NCBI GenBank assembly: GCA_025331445.1
Contig: JAIWNE010000003.1
Location: forward strand, 62,001-126,000
Length of the DNA stretch: 64,000 nt
Source of the DNA: Blakeslea trispora
Lineage: Eukaryota > Mucoromycota > Mucoromycetes > Mucorales > Choanephoraceae
Direction of reading: 5' to 3'
Position numbers and translations under genes: made by a program. Shown one piece after another: positions 12,801-24,771 of this stretch (its first letter is position 1; each line of letters opens with the position of its first letter). The notes under the pieces were generated by a model. That model worked only from the letters and a program-made list of their open reading frames with translations, did no database searches and was not told the DNA's origin.

Positions 12801-13220
12801 GAAGAGGACGAAGTCTGGCGTGCCATGATGTCTTCTATACCCGGCGGTTTAGACGATGAGGATGATGATGAGGGCCTCGAAGGCCTTGACGACGAGGATG
12901 ATGATGAGGACGATGAAGCAATGAGAGCCTTGTTAATGGATGAAGATGGAGATGAAGAGGAGACCCAATTTGAAGACATGGCGGACATCGGATCGGATGA
13001 AGATAGTGAGCCGATGGAAGACGGTTTTGAACTTATGAATGCTTCCGATATGGAAGAGTTTGATAGCCAAATGAAACGACCAGCAGATGATTCTGATAAC
13101 GAAGAAGAGGAAGGACATCAAAAGAAGAAACAAAAGAAGCAAAAGAAGGAATCTCTTCCTACCTTCGCTTCCTATGAAGATTATGCTAAGCTTATTGAAC
13201 AAGACTCCGATAATGAATAA
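9867..13220 (+). CDS. MAK21: Mak21/Noc1-like CBF-family ribosome biogenesis factor
   Basis: Nucleolar protein that in yeast (Mak21/Noc1) pairs with Noc2 during early 60S subunit assembly. Exons: 9867-10109, 10160-10381, 10445-10945, 11010-11593, 11657-11981, 12043-12264, 12335-12643, 12717-13220; they join in frame to 970 codons including the stop. The N-terminus is basic (KKNKRGQKKVFEKK), followed by a long Glu-rich run at about residues 105-130. The middle holds helical repeats (SDNKVAAKTSQLLIELL) and the conserved CBF/Mak21 core: VFVYRNA-like DRFVYRNAKK and the FFHKYFHQKAL segment. The C-terminus is acidic and ends in a Lys-rich stretch, as in the family. The ATG at 9867 is the first in frame and begins MAAADKKNKRG. 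Symbol by homology of family features only. Confidence 0.85.
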
Positions 13221-14067
13221 GAGTTTATTCTTATTAATTTGCTTTAGCCTATTGTATATATCTATTTGTTATTTTGAAATATAGAGCCCATTCCTTTTTT
13301 TTTGGTATTCATTGTCAAGACAACAGTTCCTATACAAGCGGAGATTTCGTGTCATTTAAGAAATTAAACTTGTCCAATGAAATATATACAAATGGTCTGA
13401 ACTTGTCTCTTTTTGAAACGTTTGCAACGTTACACTCGATACTTGCTATCCTAACTAGGAGATAAACAAAAGAAGGTTTTCATATGACAGAGTATACCTT
13501 GTTGCAAAACAAAGAGGGATGCATACAAGGCTCCAACTGTCTTTTGTTTTTCTTTATGTCAGAGCGTCTAATTTAGTCGATTGAGCAAACATGTTGTCAT
13601 TCCTAAAGCTCACCGGCTGTTTGCTGTTTGCTTTTTTGCTTTTTTGCTTTTTTGCTTTTTTGCTTTTTTGCTTTAGACTCCTTTCTCTCTATGATCTTTA
13701 AATTGCAATCGAAGAAATTGCATTGGCAGAGTGAAACGTTGTACCAATTCATTGAATACATAAAATAACGGCTCATTTTTTGTGTAATAGGCTTGAATTA
13801 ACCTTTTAGGATCCTATGTGAAACGTAAAAAAAAAGAGAAGGAACCTCCCTCGGAGATCTTATTCCATATTTAAGAGCCGTTTGTGTAACTTGTTGGGCT
13901 TTGGATAAGGAAGGGTCAAGTAAGATATAAATAAGACTCTTCATTTAACCTTCAAAGACCCTCTTTTTTTTTGCATTTTTCATTTTCTCTTTTACCAAAC
14001 CTTCTCTCTCTTCTTTTAACTAGTTTCAACAATACCTGAGTTTACAGATACTAATTGAACTGCAAAA
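13221..14067. promoter_or_regulatory. Promoter and long leader of the Sfp1-like gene
   Basis: About 850 bp without a coding frame. It contains an 8-bp tandem repeat (13630-13674), a TATA-like TATAAATA at 13926-13933 and pyrimidine-rich DNA from about 13960 to 14030, all upstream of the ATG at 14068. The TATA-like site is about 135 bp before the start codon, consistent with a promoter, but transcription start is not known. Confidence 0.45.
13630..13674. repeat. Tandem repeat of GCTTTTTT, five copies plus a partial
   Basis: Five perfect head-to-tail copies of the octamer GCTTTTTT followed by GCTTT. It lies in the upstream region of the Sfp1-like gene. Such perfect arrays usually vary in copy number between strains. 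Confidence 0.9.
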
Positions 14068-15124
14068 ATGCCTGTCCCTGTTGAATATAATAACTCTGTT
14101 CGTCGCATGAGCACAATCAACGTGCCCAAACAAGATATTAGCTTTGAGTGAGTAAACCAAGCTTTGTTGTTGTTCTTTGCCCTAACTAACTGATTGTAGT
14201 GCTTATGATTTCCAGTTCTGCCAACCCCAAACAGACGTTAAAAGCGCATTTGAATCTCGCGAACTAGAAGCTTCCTTTTGTCGTGATTTTGCCTGTTGTG
14301 GTTTAGTCTTGGAGGATCTTCATGATTTATTGCAACACTATGAAGAATGCCATGTTAGAATCGAAGATGAAGAAGCTAGTTTCTATGATGACAGCGACTC
14401 GGGTAGTTGGTCTGTTCCTTCCTCTGCTCCTAGCAGCCCTCTTCCTGATACTGATGATGAACAACAAATCACTACATTAAAGAAGAAAGCTGCTGCCTAT
14501 CTCTCTGACTTGTACAATTCTTCTGTCTCTTGCCCTCCTACTCCAATTGAGGAAAATCATCCTGAAGAGGTAGATGACAACTTGCCTTTAGCAAACAAAA
14601 AAACTGGCAAAAAAAGAGCATATGGCCAGATCTCTACGCCTGACGCATTTGAGTTGCTAACTCAGTCTGCTGCAAAGAAGATTGCCTTGGCCTCTGGTGA
14701 CTTGCCTACACCTTTGTTTACAGATGAAGATTTCCTTGCTCAGGCTGGTGCTCTATTAGCTTCGGCAAACACAAATTCTAACGCCGATAAACCTTACAAG
14801 TGTCCTGTTGGTGGCTGCGACAAAGCCTATAAAAACCCCAATGGCCTCAAATACCACAATCAACATGGACACTGCAACATGACTGCAGATGAAAGCGAAA
14901 GCTTATCCAAGCCATACCAGTGCACTATTGGTGAATGTGGCAAGCGATACAAAAATTTAAACGGCCTGAAATATCATATTGAACACTCTCATATGGCTGC
15001 CTTGAATCATACATTGGCAGCATTTGGATCCTCTCTTTTCTCTGCCATTTCTCCTCCATTGACTGAAGAACCAACACCCTCTGTATCTTCGTCTTCATCT
15101 TCATCGTTCTCTAGCTTTTTCTAG
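14068..15124 (+). CDS. Sfp1-like C2H2 zinc-finger transcription factor
   Basis: Two exons, 14068-14147 and 14200-15124 (334 residues); the intron has a GTGAGT donor, CTAAC branch site and TTGTAG acceptor. Three zinc-finger-like units are visible. The first, near residues 55-85, has the Sfp1-type pattern SFCRDFACCGL followed by DLHDLLQHYEECH. Two tandem C2H2 fingers follow at about residues 185-250: YKCPVGGCDKAYKN with NGLKYHNQHGH, and YQCTIGECGKRYKN with NGLKYHIEHSH. In yeast, Sfp1 controls ribosomal-protein and ribosome-biogenesis genes in response to nutrients; the role here is inferred from this finger arrangement. The middle is acidic and Ser/Pro-rich, suiting an activation region, and the end is a Ser run. 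It sits 0.85 kb downstream of the Mak21-like gene, same strand. Confidence 0.8.
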
Positions 15125-18100
15125 ATTTACTTGGCATTCTCCAGAAAAAAAAGAGACCGTATGTACGATTAAAAAAGAAAAAGTATTTTATATCACCAAA
15201 ACAAAAAACTACCTTTGCCCCCCCCCCTTTCCTCTCCATTATTCCTCCATTTAGCATGCTATTATCCAAAATCGCCATATGTACATACTCTTATTTATTA
15301 AACTTTCGGGCCGTTTCTTGACCTGCTAACTTGTTACAAAAAAAAGTTTACACAAAAGTTTATACTATTCAAAGCTAATAAACTATGCTCTTAAAATAAT
15401 ATGAAAACTATTTACAAGATGAGCTATGTGTTTGTGCAATGATGACATTCTGCTTCTCTTTCAGTGTGTTGTTGAGAACAAAGCATGTTGCAACTGTTAT
15501 GAACTCGCGTGGTACCCATTTGGCTGGCCACAAAGTGTAACAGTATCCGATAGAAAAAAGAATTTACAGATGTACAAAAGAAGGTTTTGTGTGAACAAAC
15601 CTGCAAGTATGCATAATGAAGCCATTTGTTTTGACATGTTTTGTGTATGGTCATGAATGACAATCCTGAAGTTTTGGAATTGCCCATTATGAACTTGGGG
15701 AATACGAGACAAAACAACAGAAGAAAGCGAGGGTACACAGCTTTTTTTCATTTTTGTTCTCTTTTGTTTGGCGATACCGCTCATCTAGATAAAATCTGGA
15801 AATGTTTTTTGAATTAGGAAAATTCTGTTGGTTTCAGCTTTTGTATGAACACAACTCATGGTGGATAAGGCTGAGAACGCTTCATTTCAATCCCTGTATA
15901 TAAAGCAAGCTTAGCAGTAAGCCTTGGTTAGTTGATCTTTATATTCTCCGACCTTATAAATTAGCCGAGAAGAGCAGCCCATTAGCAATGATACAGTAAG
16001 ATCTTCCACAAGACGCAACCAAACCCACGCCAATAGTAAGCATATACACTTCCGAATGATAACTATCTCCAGGCCTAACCTCTTGCTTCTCTAAACTTGG
16101 TAATCACTCTACTGAATCAGACAAAACTATACATATTGAGTAATAGATAGTGACACATAATCTATTTTGAGATTGGATACAAGATCTCTCCGACGTGGGA
16201 CAACAATAGTGAATATGCGACTTACGCAAATGACTGATGGTCACCACAACAATAGCACAAATATTACGGATGGCACAAGCTGTAACATCTAGCTAAAGGA
16301 AGTGCAATGGTCATGTATTCTTTGTGATCAACTACGCTTAAGATTTGTTAAGCAATACAGCTTTTCTTTTCTTGTTTTACCTGGAATTTGATCTTGACCA
16401 TATGTCAGTAATAAGTTAGATGATGCCTTGTTGTCAAATTAATGTGGCATCACTTTTTCCGATTAAGCTGTGCTAGCAAACTGTCTTATGCCCTCCCCTA
16501 TAAAGAAAAAGTATATTCAAGCTCTGGCTTTGTTAAAAACGAGATATGGTGTATTGCCTTCAAAGCACAAATTAACAGTGTTGTAGATCCGAAATTAGAG
16601 AGTCGAAGAAGTAAGAAGACTTGAAACAAGAACAGACTCTTTGAGAGTCTGCAAGGACAATCAACGCAGCAAGGTTATGTATAGAACATCTTTTGGAACT
16701 TGAGTTAGTGCATTATGATACCCAAGCCAAATGCACAGAGAAAAGCATAATACTGAGTATTGTAAAGCGATTCACATTTGGTGACTAAAGGGCTTAATAA
16801 CAGAGCACCACATTTGAGTGCCATCAACTACAGAGCCAAACCTGTCTTGTAGTGTTTGTCATACTGTATCACACCATTCAAATAGTAATTATATCAAAAA
16901 GAGTTTATCATGTTTAACCTTTTTCTGTATATTCGCAAAAATATCTTGAGCTCAAGACTACACTGAGAAAAGCTTTCTTGTTACGAAAAACAAAAAAGAA
17001 CAAGCAAACAAGACATAAGAGACATTGATTTTATTTGCAACGACTATCTTATATGCCAAAAAAAAAAGAAACGGCTTACTGTTACCAAAAGAACTTTTAG
17101 GCTTGAATGCTGTAACTGCAATTGGCAATATCTTATAAAATACATTTTAGCTAAGCAATCAACTGAACCAAGCTAAAATAGTGCAACATAAGAACCATCA
17201 CATGGTTAATAGTACCAAGTTAAAACTGTTGTGCTTTCAACGCCTGGTACAACTAACTAGACATTTATGACTTAATGGTTGTCAAACAATTGATTATGTT
17301 TTGGTGGCAAACCATCATATGCTTACGTTATGTGTTGTAGATCCTACTGATTCTCAGCTTGACATGAATTAGGTCTTATTGCGTATTTGGAGATATCCTA
17401 CAGATAATCATATTCACTATTGTTTTGGCACCAAATTGATACTATCTGATTGCCCAAAAATAGAAGGAGACAATACAGATGTACAAATGCGAACAACATA
17501 AGAAAAGTAATGTCTTTCAACCTGAGAGGTATCAATTAGCAAACATCACTAGGAAAGTTGCCGCCTCATATTAACTCGCTACTAATCAGCATCTGTCTTT
17601 TCTCTTTTTCCAACTAAAACACCTCTCATATTATTAGCTTGAGGATTCATGTGTGCACGTATTTAGGTTCATCCAGGTCCTTTTTTTTTATGGCTCTCCT
17701 TCCATATTTGATAAGCCCGACTTGCAGCCGTGTAAATCTCGAGTCTGAGGCAATTATCTAAATAGTTTATCCATTGATTACTGGATTGTAGCGAACCAGA
17801 ATTGTCCAGAAATCGTTTCAGTCAAAAAAAATACTCTACCATCACCACTATTGTCTTTTAAACGAGTAGCATGATCTCTTGCGCGAGCTCTTTAAAAGCA
17901 GCACAAAGCTTCAACATCTCGCTTGCTTGCTAATTACATTTCAAGTTATCTTGTAAGACAGGCAGCCTGAGTCTGAAATACATTTTTAGAAAGCACACAA
18001 TACGGGAACCACGAATGTCAATCAGCATACAGTCATTTGGATTCCTTTTCTTCAATCATCACCAAAATCTAACCTTCCTTATGTGCTTAAAGGGTTTATT

Positions 18101-20072
18101 AGAAACAACAAATATAATTTAGGCATTCTTGAGGAGGCAGCTCAAGTTTTTGCAGAAGGTCAAGCTCAAGGTTGAGGACCCGGTTACTGAGTACACCCTA
18201 AAGCAAATCGATCATCTGTAAAGTTTCACAAAGTACACTGTTAAGTCGGCGTTACTACTTTATATGGATTAGTTTTCTATTGTCTCTTTTGTTTGCCACA
18301 AACAAATATGCACTCGACCATAGGGTACATACACTTGAGCTTACAAAATCAGGTATTCACAAAATAAACAGGTCACCATTGTACAGGTATTTTGTCTTTT
18401 TTGATTTATTTATTTGATATACTTCAACTGTATCTCTAAGTTTTTTGCATGTCCGCATGGTATGAGGCCCAATAGGATACAAGTATTTCGTATTAGCGCT
18501 TTTCGTGTTAGCACTGTTTGATGTGGAATCTGATTGTAAAGCCAAGGCTATTTCGAGTGCAGAAGATCTAACATTTAAGCAACATACGAATGAGAGTTTT
18601 TTTTTTTTGTTATACTATTTAGTTCAACACGTCAGGTAGGAGAGCTGTGAACTTGTTATAAAATCAAACAGCTTCAACAACAGAAGGCTTTTTTTGTTAA
18701 TTTCAAAATAAAAATGATATTTTTGGATATGCAACAAAACCTATTCAAAAGCTCTGAACTATTCTTTCTCAGAAACTAAGAATCGAGTCTGTCTTGTGCA
18801 CAACCTGTTCCAAGTAGGAAGAGCAAGCTCGCTTGTCCTATGATTAAGGATGGACGCAGTAAAGAGATCTGGAGTCAAGCATAGCTTTGCATTTATATCA
18901 AAAGATTATGCGTCTGTGAGAAAGTCAATATGAAACCAAGCATTGGTCACCAAATCCTCAGACCAATCAAAGTATCCATCTGAGCTATGTCTAAATGTAA
19001 AGAGCTCCAAAACAAGTAGTACGTTCATCAATGCGGGTGTGAACATGTTTTTGAGTGCACACATTTTTTTTTCAGCAATCAAACTACTTTTTTGATCTTC
19101 ATTGACTATGAATGAGATTCTGCTTCATCAACTAATACAACCTTTCTAGAAATTTAGACATATAGCGTTTCATTGACTCACTGCATCGAAATATAAACCA
19201 ACAGTTTCAAGATCATGTCTTTGAAGAGCATGACTGTGTTGAATTTAATTACATGCCCCCAAAAAAGGAAGTACCAAGAGTATCAACCTTGAATCCTTGA
19301 TACGATTTTAAAGCTTGATAAGAGTAATTGCATACTCTTTTTTTTTAAAAAAAAATGAGACAAGGTGTGTAGGCAAGAAGCCTTTCTTTTTTCTTTTAGA
19401 AAGTCTAAAACTGAAGTGTGCACCCTTAAGAATTTCCATAAAAGATTTTCAGAATTAGTGTTGAACCCATCACTTGGCATTATAGACAACGAAATCGAAA
19501 GCCCTGTTTGTTGAGACTAGACGAATTATATGGCTTTTGCCGAGTTGACTCAAAAGACTTATCTCTATACATTCTTCTATAGTCCTATCTACAGTTGGAC
19601 ACATACCAGCACAGTGTAGCTCTTGATGCTAAGCTAAAGGAATCAGGCAGTTTGATGCCTTTGTCATTTTTGGTTAAGTTGGATTCTTTCAAAGGCTCCC
19701 ACAGTAGAAAAGAAAAAAAGTCAATTTGGATAGTGATCCAAGGACATAGCTTACGTGACCTTGCCGAAGCTTCTGAGCTATTCACGAGAATGGCTTGCCT
19801 GGATACTTCCGTTTGTCTAGCACTGCCTAGAGTATGCGAAAAACGTCTCTATCTGAAGTTCAAATACAATAGAAAGAATGGAATTTACTGGTAACACAGC
19901 AAAATCATTAATAAATGTGTGTGTTGTATCTTTATGAAACCTGATTCTATTAATCATAGAACAAACTGAGACGGGTAATAGTGCATTTCAGTACTTGGTA
20001 CCATAAATTCTAATGAACAGCCATTGTATTGTTTATTATTAGTTATGTCATTTGCTTGAACTAGCAATCTAT
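15125..20072. other. Gene-poor 4.9-kb region
   Basis: No gene, tRNA or rRNA could be supported on either strand. Open frames here (for example 15424-15738 on minus and 19595-19894 on plus) are short, of unusual composition and match no family. A C-run lies near 15219-15227 and several long A/T runs are present. The 3' untranslated region of the Sfp1-like gene probably fills the first few hundred bases. The rest may be decayed element sequence or non-coding transcripts. Confidence 0.4.
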
Positions 20073-21407
20073 CTATCCAATGAACATGGAACTGACTCGC
20101 TTAGTTCTGTCTACTTCAGGGCTAGGGTTCAATGTATTAGAAGTTGCTGATTGATCGAATTGATCTGGTGGCGAATAATCAATACAATGCTTAGGGAATA
20201 CGCCCTTCACATTACCACGGGACAAGTTGATACCTTGGCACCAACCGTCATCGTACTCAACAAGAATTTCTACTTGGTCACCTGTTTGAATGTCAATCTC
20301 GTCACTCAATGTTGGCGTGTATGTCGCTGCTACATAAAAAACGCCTAATGAGTCAGGCTGTGTAGGCGCAAGAGGTGTTTGTGAAGTTGTTGTGTTTTCA
20401 TTGAAAGCAACAGCAGAACCGACAGTAGCAGCAGTAACTGCAGCACCTGCAATAGCAGCATCCGTATTGAGAGAAGCACCGTTACTGCTCTGGAGATTTT
20501 GTTGGTATTGTTGAGCGGGAGGTTCGGTCGATATGTTTTCAGCTGCAGCAGGTTGTGTGCCATATTGATGTTGGTATTGATCCACTTGTTGCATAGGAGG
20601 CTGATAACCACCGTTGAAGGCACTATCACTACCAAAGCCCATAGTAAAAGGATCAGGCTTGGAGGATGCATTCATATGGCGCTTCTTTCTTTCTTGTCTT
20701 CTGCGTAAAGCAATAAAAGAGCAAGCGCCAATCACAATAATTAAGATTGCAGCAATGATGCCACCAATAGCGCCACCCGACATGCCACTACTGTCGTCGT
20801 TTGCTTTGTTTGCCAAAGCAGCAGAATTGCTGATGGAGGGAGAACTGATAGCGCTGCTGAGAGAGGATGGTTTTAAAGAGGATGAGATGGAGGCAGTCGT
20901 TGGAATGGAAGCGCTAGGAGTGAGTGTTGCAATTGAAGCAGATGAAGTTGGTTTACTCTGAGAAGATACTGATGATGATATAGCATCTTTTGCCTTGGTT
21001 GTTGTTTTGGCTGGAGCAGCAGATGAAGTGGGTTTATCTGAGGTCGGCTTTGAAGCTTCCTTTGAAGTTTCCTTTGGTATGCTTTTTGCGGTTGTTTCTG
21101 CTGCATCCTTGGTACTTTTGGCATCTTTCGTCTCCTTGGCTGCTTCGGTAGGCTTATTAGCAAAATGTGGTTCGGAGGTTGCCTCTGCTTTGTGTACTGT
21201 CTTTGCATTAGAAAAGTTATTCGAGGCATCATTGTCTTTTCCTATATACTCTATTATCAATAGAAAGCTTTTATGATAGGTCTGCTATTCTTATCTACCA
21301 TCCGTTTCCTCTTTTACTGCTCTTTTATCGAAATAAGGTGCTGCTTCTGTCGATCCTACTGCCATGGCAACAAACGAGCCAAGCATCATGGGAGCGAATT
21401 GACTCAT
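20073..21407 (-). CDS. Single-pass membrane protein with C-terminal SH3 domain
   Basis: Two exons on minus, 21407-21299 and 21250-20073, 428 residues. The 48-nt intron (GTAGAT donor, AATAG acceptor) restores an N-terminal hydrophobic segment at residues 8-22 that looks like a signal peptide. Then comes a Ser/Thr/Lys/Ala-rich extracellular stretch (to about 190), one membrane helix at about 196-218 (GGIIAAILIIVIG), a basic stop-transfer RRRQERKKRH, a Gln/Pro-rich cytosolic linker and an SH3 domain at about 342-400 with ALYDY-equivalent VAATYTP, acidic DEIDIQTGD, and GWCQGINL followed by GVFPKHCID. The layout resembles fungal Fus1-like or other SH3 membrane adaptors that link wall or surface sensing to cytosolic signalling. 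The exact orthologue is not known. Confidence 0.8.
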
Positions 21408-21693
21408 TTTTTTACGATTATCGAAATGGAAAGGAAAGGAAGTTGATATTATTATTATATATGAATGATAAATATGAAAGGAGAGGGATGGAATTGAGAA
21501 ACAAAAAAAAAACGTCTTTCAACTAAGGAGGTGAATAAATAGGTTAAAAAAAAAAGAAAAAGAGAAGAGAAAAAAAAAGGAGGGGGAAGAAAGTATTTGA
21601 ACAATTCACTGTTTACACAAAATTGATTGTATAATTTCAAATGTTACACACCTCGTGTAAAAGACAAAAAGAGCAAGAAACTATTATGTTTAT

Positions 21694-22221
21694 TCATGAG
21701 GCCCAGGCATCAATTAATTTCGCACTGTATTTAGTGTCTATTGCTTCAATCCTACTTGTGATCAAGTCTGATATATTGCTGCCATCCTTATCTTCACGGA
21801 CAAGGACAATACCAGTTTGATTGTGAAAGAATACAAAGGTATTTTCTATCCACTCTATCGAGTTTAGCGTGTTTTTAATTCTATTTGCACATGCTTCACA
21901 ACCTAAACCGTCTAATGAAATTCTATAATTAATATGAGCTACTGCCGTCATCTTGACTGAAGAACGATTGATCCATGCCACCACATCTGAGCTTATCATC
22001 AAGCCAAGAGAGACAAGCAGAACAATACGAGACAATCTATTCTTGTATAGTTGATAACTCAAAAGGGCGATTGTCAAACTTGTCAATAGATAGCGATAAG
22101 GTGTCAAAATTGAAAAGCCAGCACATGAAACAGAAAACGCATTTAGTAGTAGTTGGATTACACAACATGAGGAAGACAATAAAGCAGTGAAAGTTGCAAG
22201 TAAATCCTGTTTATTGAACAT
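21694..22221 (-). CDS. MerT-like membrane domain fused to an HMA metal-binding domain
   Basis: Intronless 175-residue frame. Residues 1-85 hold three hydrophobic helices. The first carries a vicinal Cys pair (SSSCCVIQL, Cys19-Cys20), and it is followed by SCAGFSILTPYRY, the pattern seen in bacterial MerT mercuric-ion transporters. Residues 97-170 form a heavy-metal-associated (HMA/MerP-like) domain with GLGCEACANRIK (Cys108 and Cys111) and the expected beta-alpha-beta spacing. The likely role is uptake or handling of a soft metal ion at a membrane; the ion cannot be told from sequence. Bacterial MerT and MerP are usually separate, though fused forms exist. The ATG at 22221 is directly followed by the first helix. 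Horizontal origin is possible but unproven. Confidence 0.7.
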   Translation of the reverse strand: MFNKQDLLATFTALLSSSCCVIQLLLNAFSVSCAGFSILTPYRYLLTSLTIALLSYQLYKNRLSRIVLLVSLGLMISSDVVAWINRSSVKMTAVAHINYRISLDGLGCEACANRIKNTLNSIEWIENTFVFFHNQTGIVLVREDKDGSNISDLITSRIEAIDTKYSAKLIDAWAS

Positions 22222-24771
22222 TGTTTTCTTAAAAAAAAAGAAAAAGCAAAAAAAAAAGAGAAACTGAGCAAGGAAAAAAAAGCAACTAAAAGCTAAAAGC
22301 TAAAAGCTAAAAAAAATATAGCTAAATCGGTGGCTTATGTTGGCCTGCTGTGTATCAATATGATCTCTCTCTCTTAGAAACCCAAAAGAATTGTACAAGG
22401 ACCTTATTTCTTTCACTGAGATTTGGCCTATCTGCTCTTATAATATTTTGAGTTCAATTTGTTTCTTTATCGCTCTCTTATCTGTTTGATATACAACTGC
22501 TGAGCCTAATACTTGGAAGCAATGCTCTATCATTTAAACAATGAATCCAAAGTCAATTGGTAGTTTCTTGAGGGAAGCATTTTCAGTGTAGGATATACAA
22601 AAAGGTAGCCTCTACAATAGAACAATCCTCGTCTTGGTCTAAGCAGATCATCGTTAGAGTTTAACGGAAATAACGTCACTTCATCATTGTTAAACTAGCT
22701 ATCGCAATGCTAGTAAGCTCAATTTAGTCGAATTTAATTTTTTTAAAGCAATGTAAAGTATCACAATAAAATTAAGCTCGAGTAAATAAAAGGAGCAAAA
22801 ACCAATATATATCTTTTTTTCCTAAACGATGAAATAATTGATTGTTGGCAAGATATTTAATGTCTCTTAAAACTATGCTTATTTGACAGAATTACCAATT
22901 GCGCTTATACAAAAGAACTTGATTATGGCATGTACGGGTAAAATAACACATAAATGCATCTACAAGTACAGCTGTCTTTCATGCTTAATATCAGACAAAG
23001 AAGAGCCAAGTTATCAGTGAGTAATTTAAACGTTGTTAAGGATGATCATGGCAGCTTGATACGACACATGAAATCAGATATACTTTAGAGGTGGTTATTA
23101 CATATACTGGATGCCTCATCTATCATTTCTTTATAGTGAATGTGATCACACTTATGTCTGATGCCAAATGATTCTTACATGTTTGAGCTATCTTAAGCAC
23201 TGGCGTTAGTGTCAATTATGTCTAACTCCTGTGGTAGTTCTCTAATCTTCAAGATAAACCTTTGATACCTTCCAAGAAGTTTGCTAGGCTTATGCTTCAA
23301 AAGCTTTAAATGTATCGAGATTAGCAAAGTACTTTAGGTCTTGTAATAAATCAACAGACACCATGTACATTGCTTTTTCTTTTTCGCAAATAGTACAAAC
23401 GAATTCTGATCGCTCTTACAGGACATTCCTTATTTAGTGTTTCTTCTTCTTGTATTTAACACAGACGGTATTGTCGCGATAAAGCTGGACAGTTACATTC
23501 AGTTCATTAAGCGGCTTAATCATTAGCATTTGTGTCTAGCATCCAAGACAAATCTCATATAATTGCAAAAAAAAAAAAGGTGTCAACAGCTCAAAACTGG
23601 TAAGATTCAAGTATTTTGTGCCTTGGAATCAAGCAAATATGCTTGGTTTGAGAAGCGCATACAGTATTCGATTGATTAAGAGTATATAATATAAGAGTAT
23701 CAAACCCTTTGAACTTATAACCACTTCAAGCGCTAAAATACGATTAAACTTAAGAGTATATAATACAAGAGTAGCATTTCTCAAGAATACGAACAATCGA
23801 TAATAAAGCGACTATTGCACTAACACTTTTCTAGTGCTTGTAGCTAGACTCATTGAATACATTGTATTCGTTTCTCTCAACATGATGTTCTCTTAACTCA
23901 TTGCTGCATTTGTTTTTATGAGATGGGTTTTTGTCACTTTGCACAAATATTCTTACTGTAGTGAACTCAGGCTACCTAAACACACTATTTCGAGCAAATG
24001 ATGCCTTTTGAAAGTGGCATGAATACAACTTGTGGATTTGCTTACAGTCAACATAATAAAAAAAAAAGACAGTTGTATTCTCAAGAACAAATATCAAAGT
24101 GAAATAGTGAGGTTGCTTATCATCTTGACAAATGATTGATCTTCACACTCTTTACCTCTTTTTTTTTTTTTTTTTTAGAAATGATATTACTTTATAAAAT
24201 AGCAAGAAACAATTAAGCAGCAATGTAAGCCTTAGTTATTTGGTTTTATTATGCCATTATTAGTTGAATTGAGATATCACAATGACCACACTCTTCCTTC
24301 TTATATCCTGATATTTATTCATTGTTTGCTTGTTGGAACCTGATTTCAGACAATGGAATTGCTTAGATTCATATACCGATGCTTAGACAAACTTTATTCA
24401 GCACTCTTAGAGATATATTCAAAAAGTTTCACCCTGAAATTTACCTGTGATTGACAACTATTCTACAAGAAATAGACTTGCATGAAACATGATGTTATAG
24501 TATGCTTAGGAAGAAAAAAAGAGCTATCTAACCATGAGATTCTGGTTCATTCAAGTCCATTTCTTGCAGAATGGCTATCAATCTATACTCTCCTTCACAT
24601 TGCCCAAAATGAAACGTCGTTCTTTTCTGGTTTTGGAGTTCTTAGTCCGTGTATTTTGTCCGCATACCACGGACCAATCAAGAATTAAAGGGCTCCTGAA
24701 CCTTTTTTCGGCTTCTTTTCTCTGCCTTTTCTACACTTCTACCTCAATAATTGATTTGACCGCCAAGTACG
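22222..24771. other. Gene-poor 2.5-kb region
   Basis: No gene is supported. Features seen: CTAAAAG short tandem repeats at about 22285-22308, a poly-A run near 23567-23578, a poly-T run near 24160-24177, and a diverged element-like segment at 23662-23817 that holds a 23-bp direct repeat. The rest is featureless AT-rich DNA. Confidence 0.4.
23662..23817. mobile_element. Possible diverged MITE
   Basis: A 156-bp segment that starts TA|CAGTATTCG, like the MITE at 63241, and ends GCGACTATTG, like the 3' end of the MITE at 62276. Its length equals the 63241 copy. Inside are two direct repeats of about 23 bp (23678-23700 and 23752-23774, two mismatches). The right flank is CA, not TA, so the target duplication is imperfect and the assignment is tentative. 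Confidence 0.35.

Noticed and set aside
12825..13220. Separate acidic protein gene after the Mak21-like gene
   Set aside because: It is the last exon of that gene; splicing at 12717 continues the frame and the acidic/Lys-rich tail is typical of the family.
15424..15738. 104-residue minus-strand Cys/His-containing frame
   Set aside because: Cys and His spacing fits no zinc-finger pattern and composition looks random.
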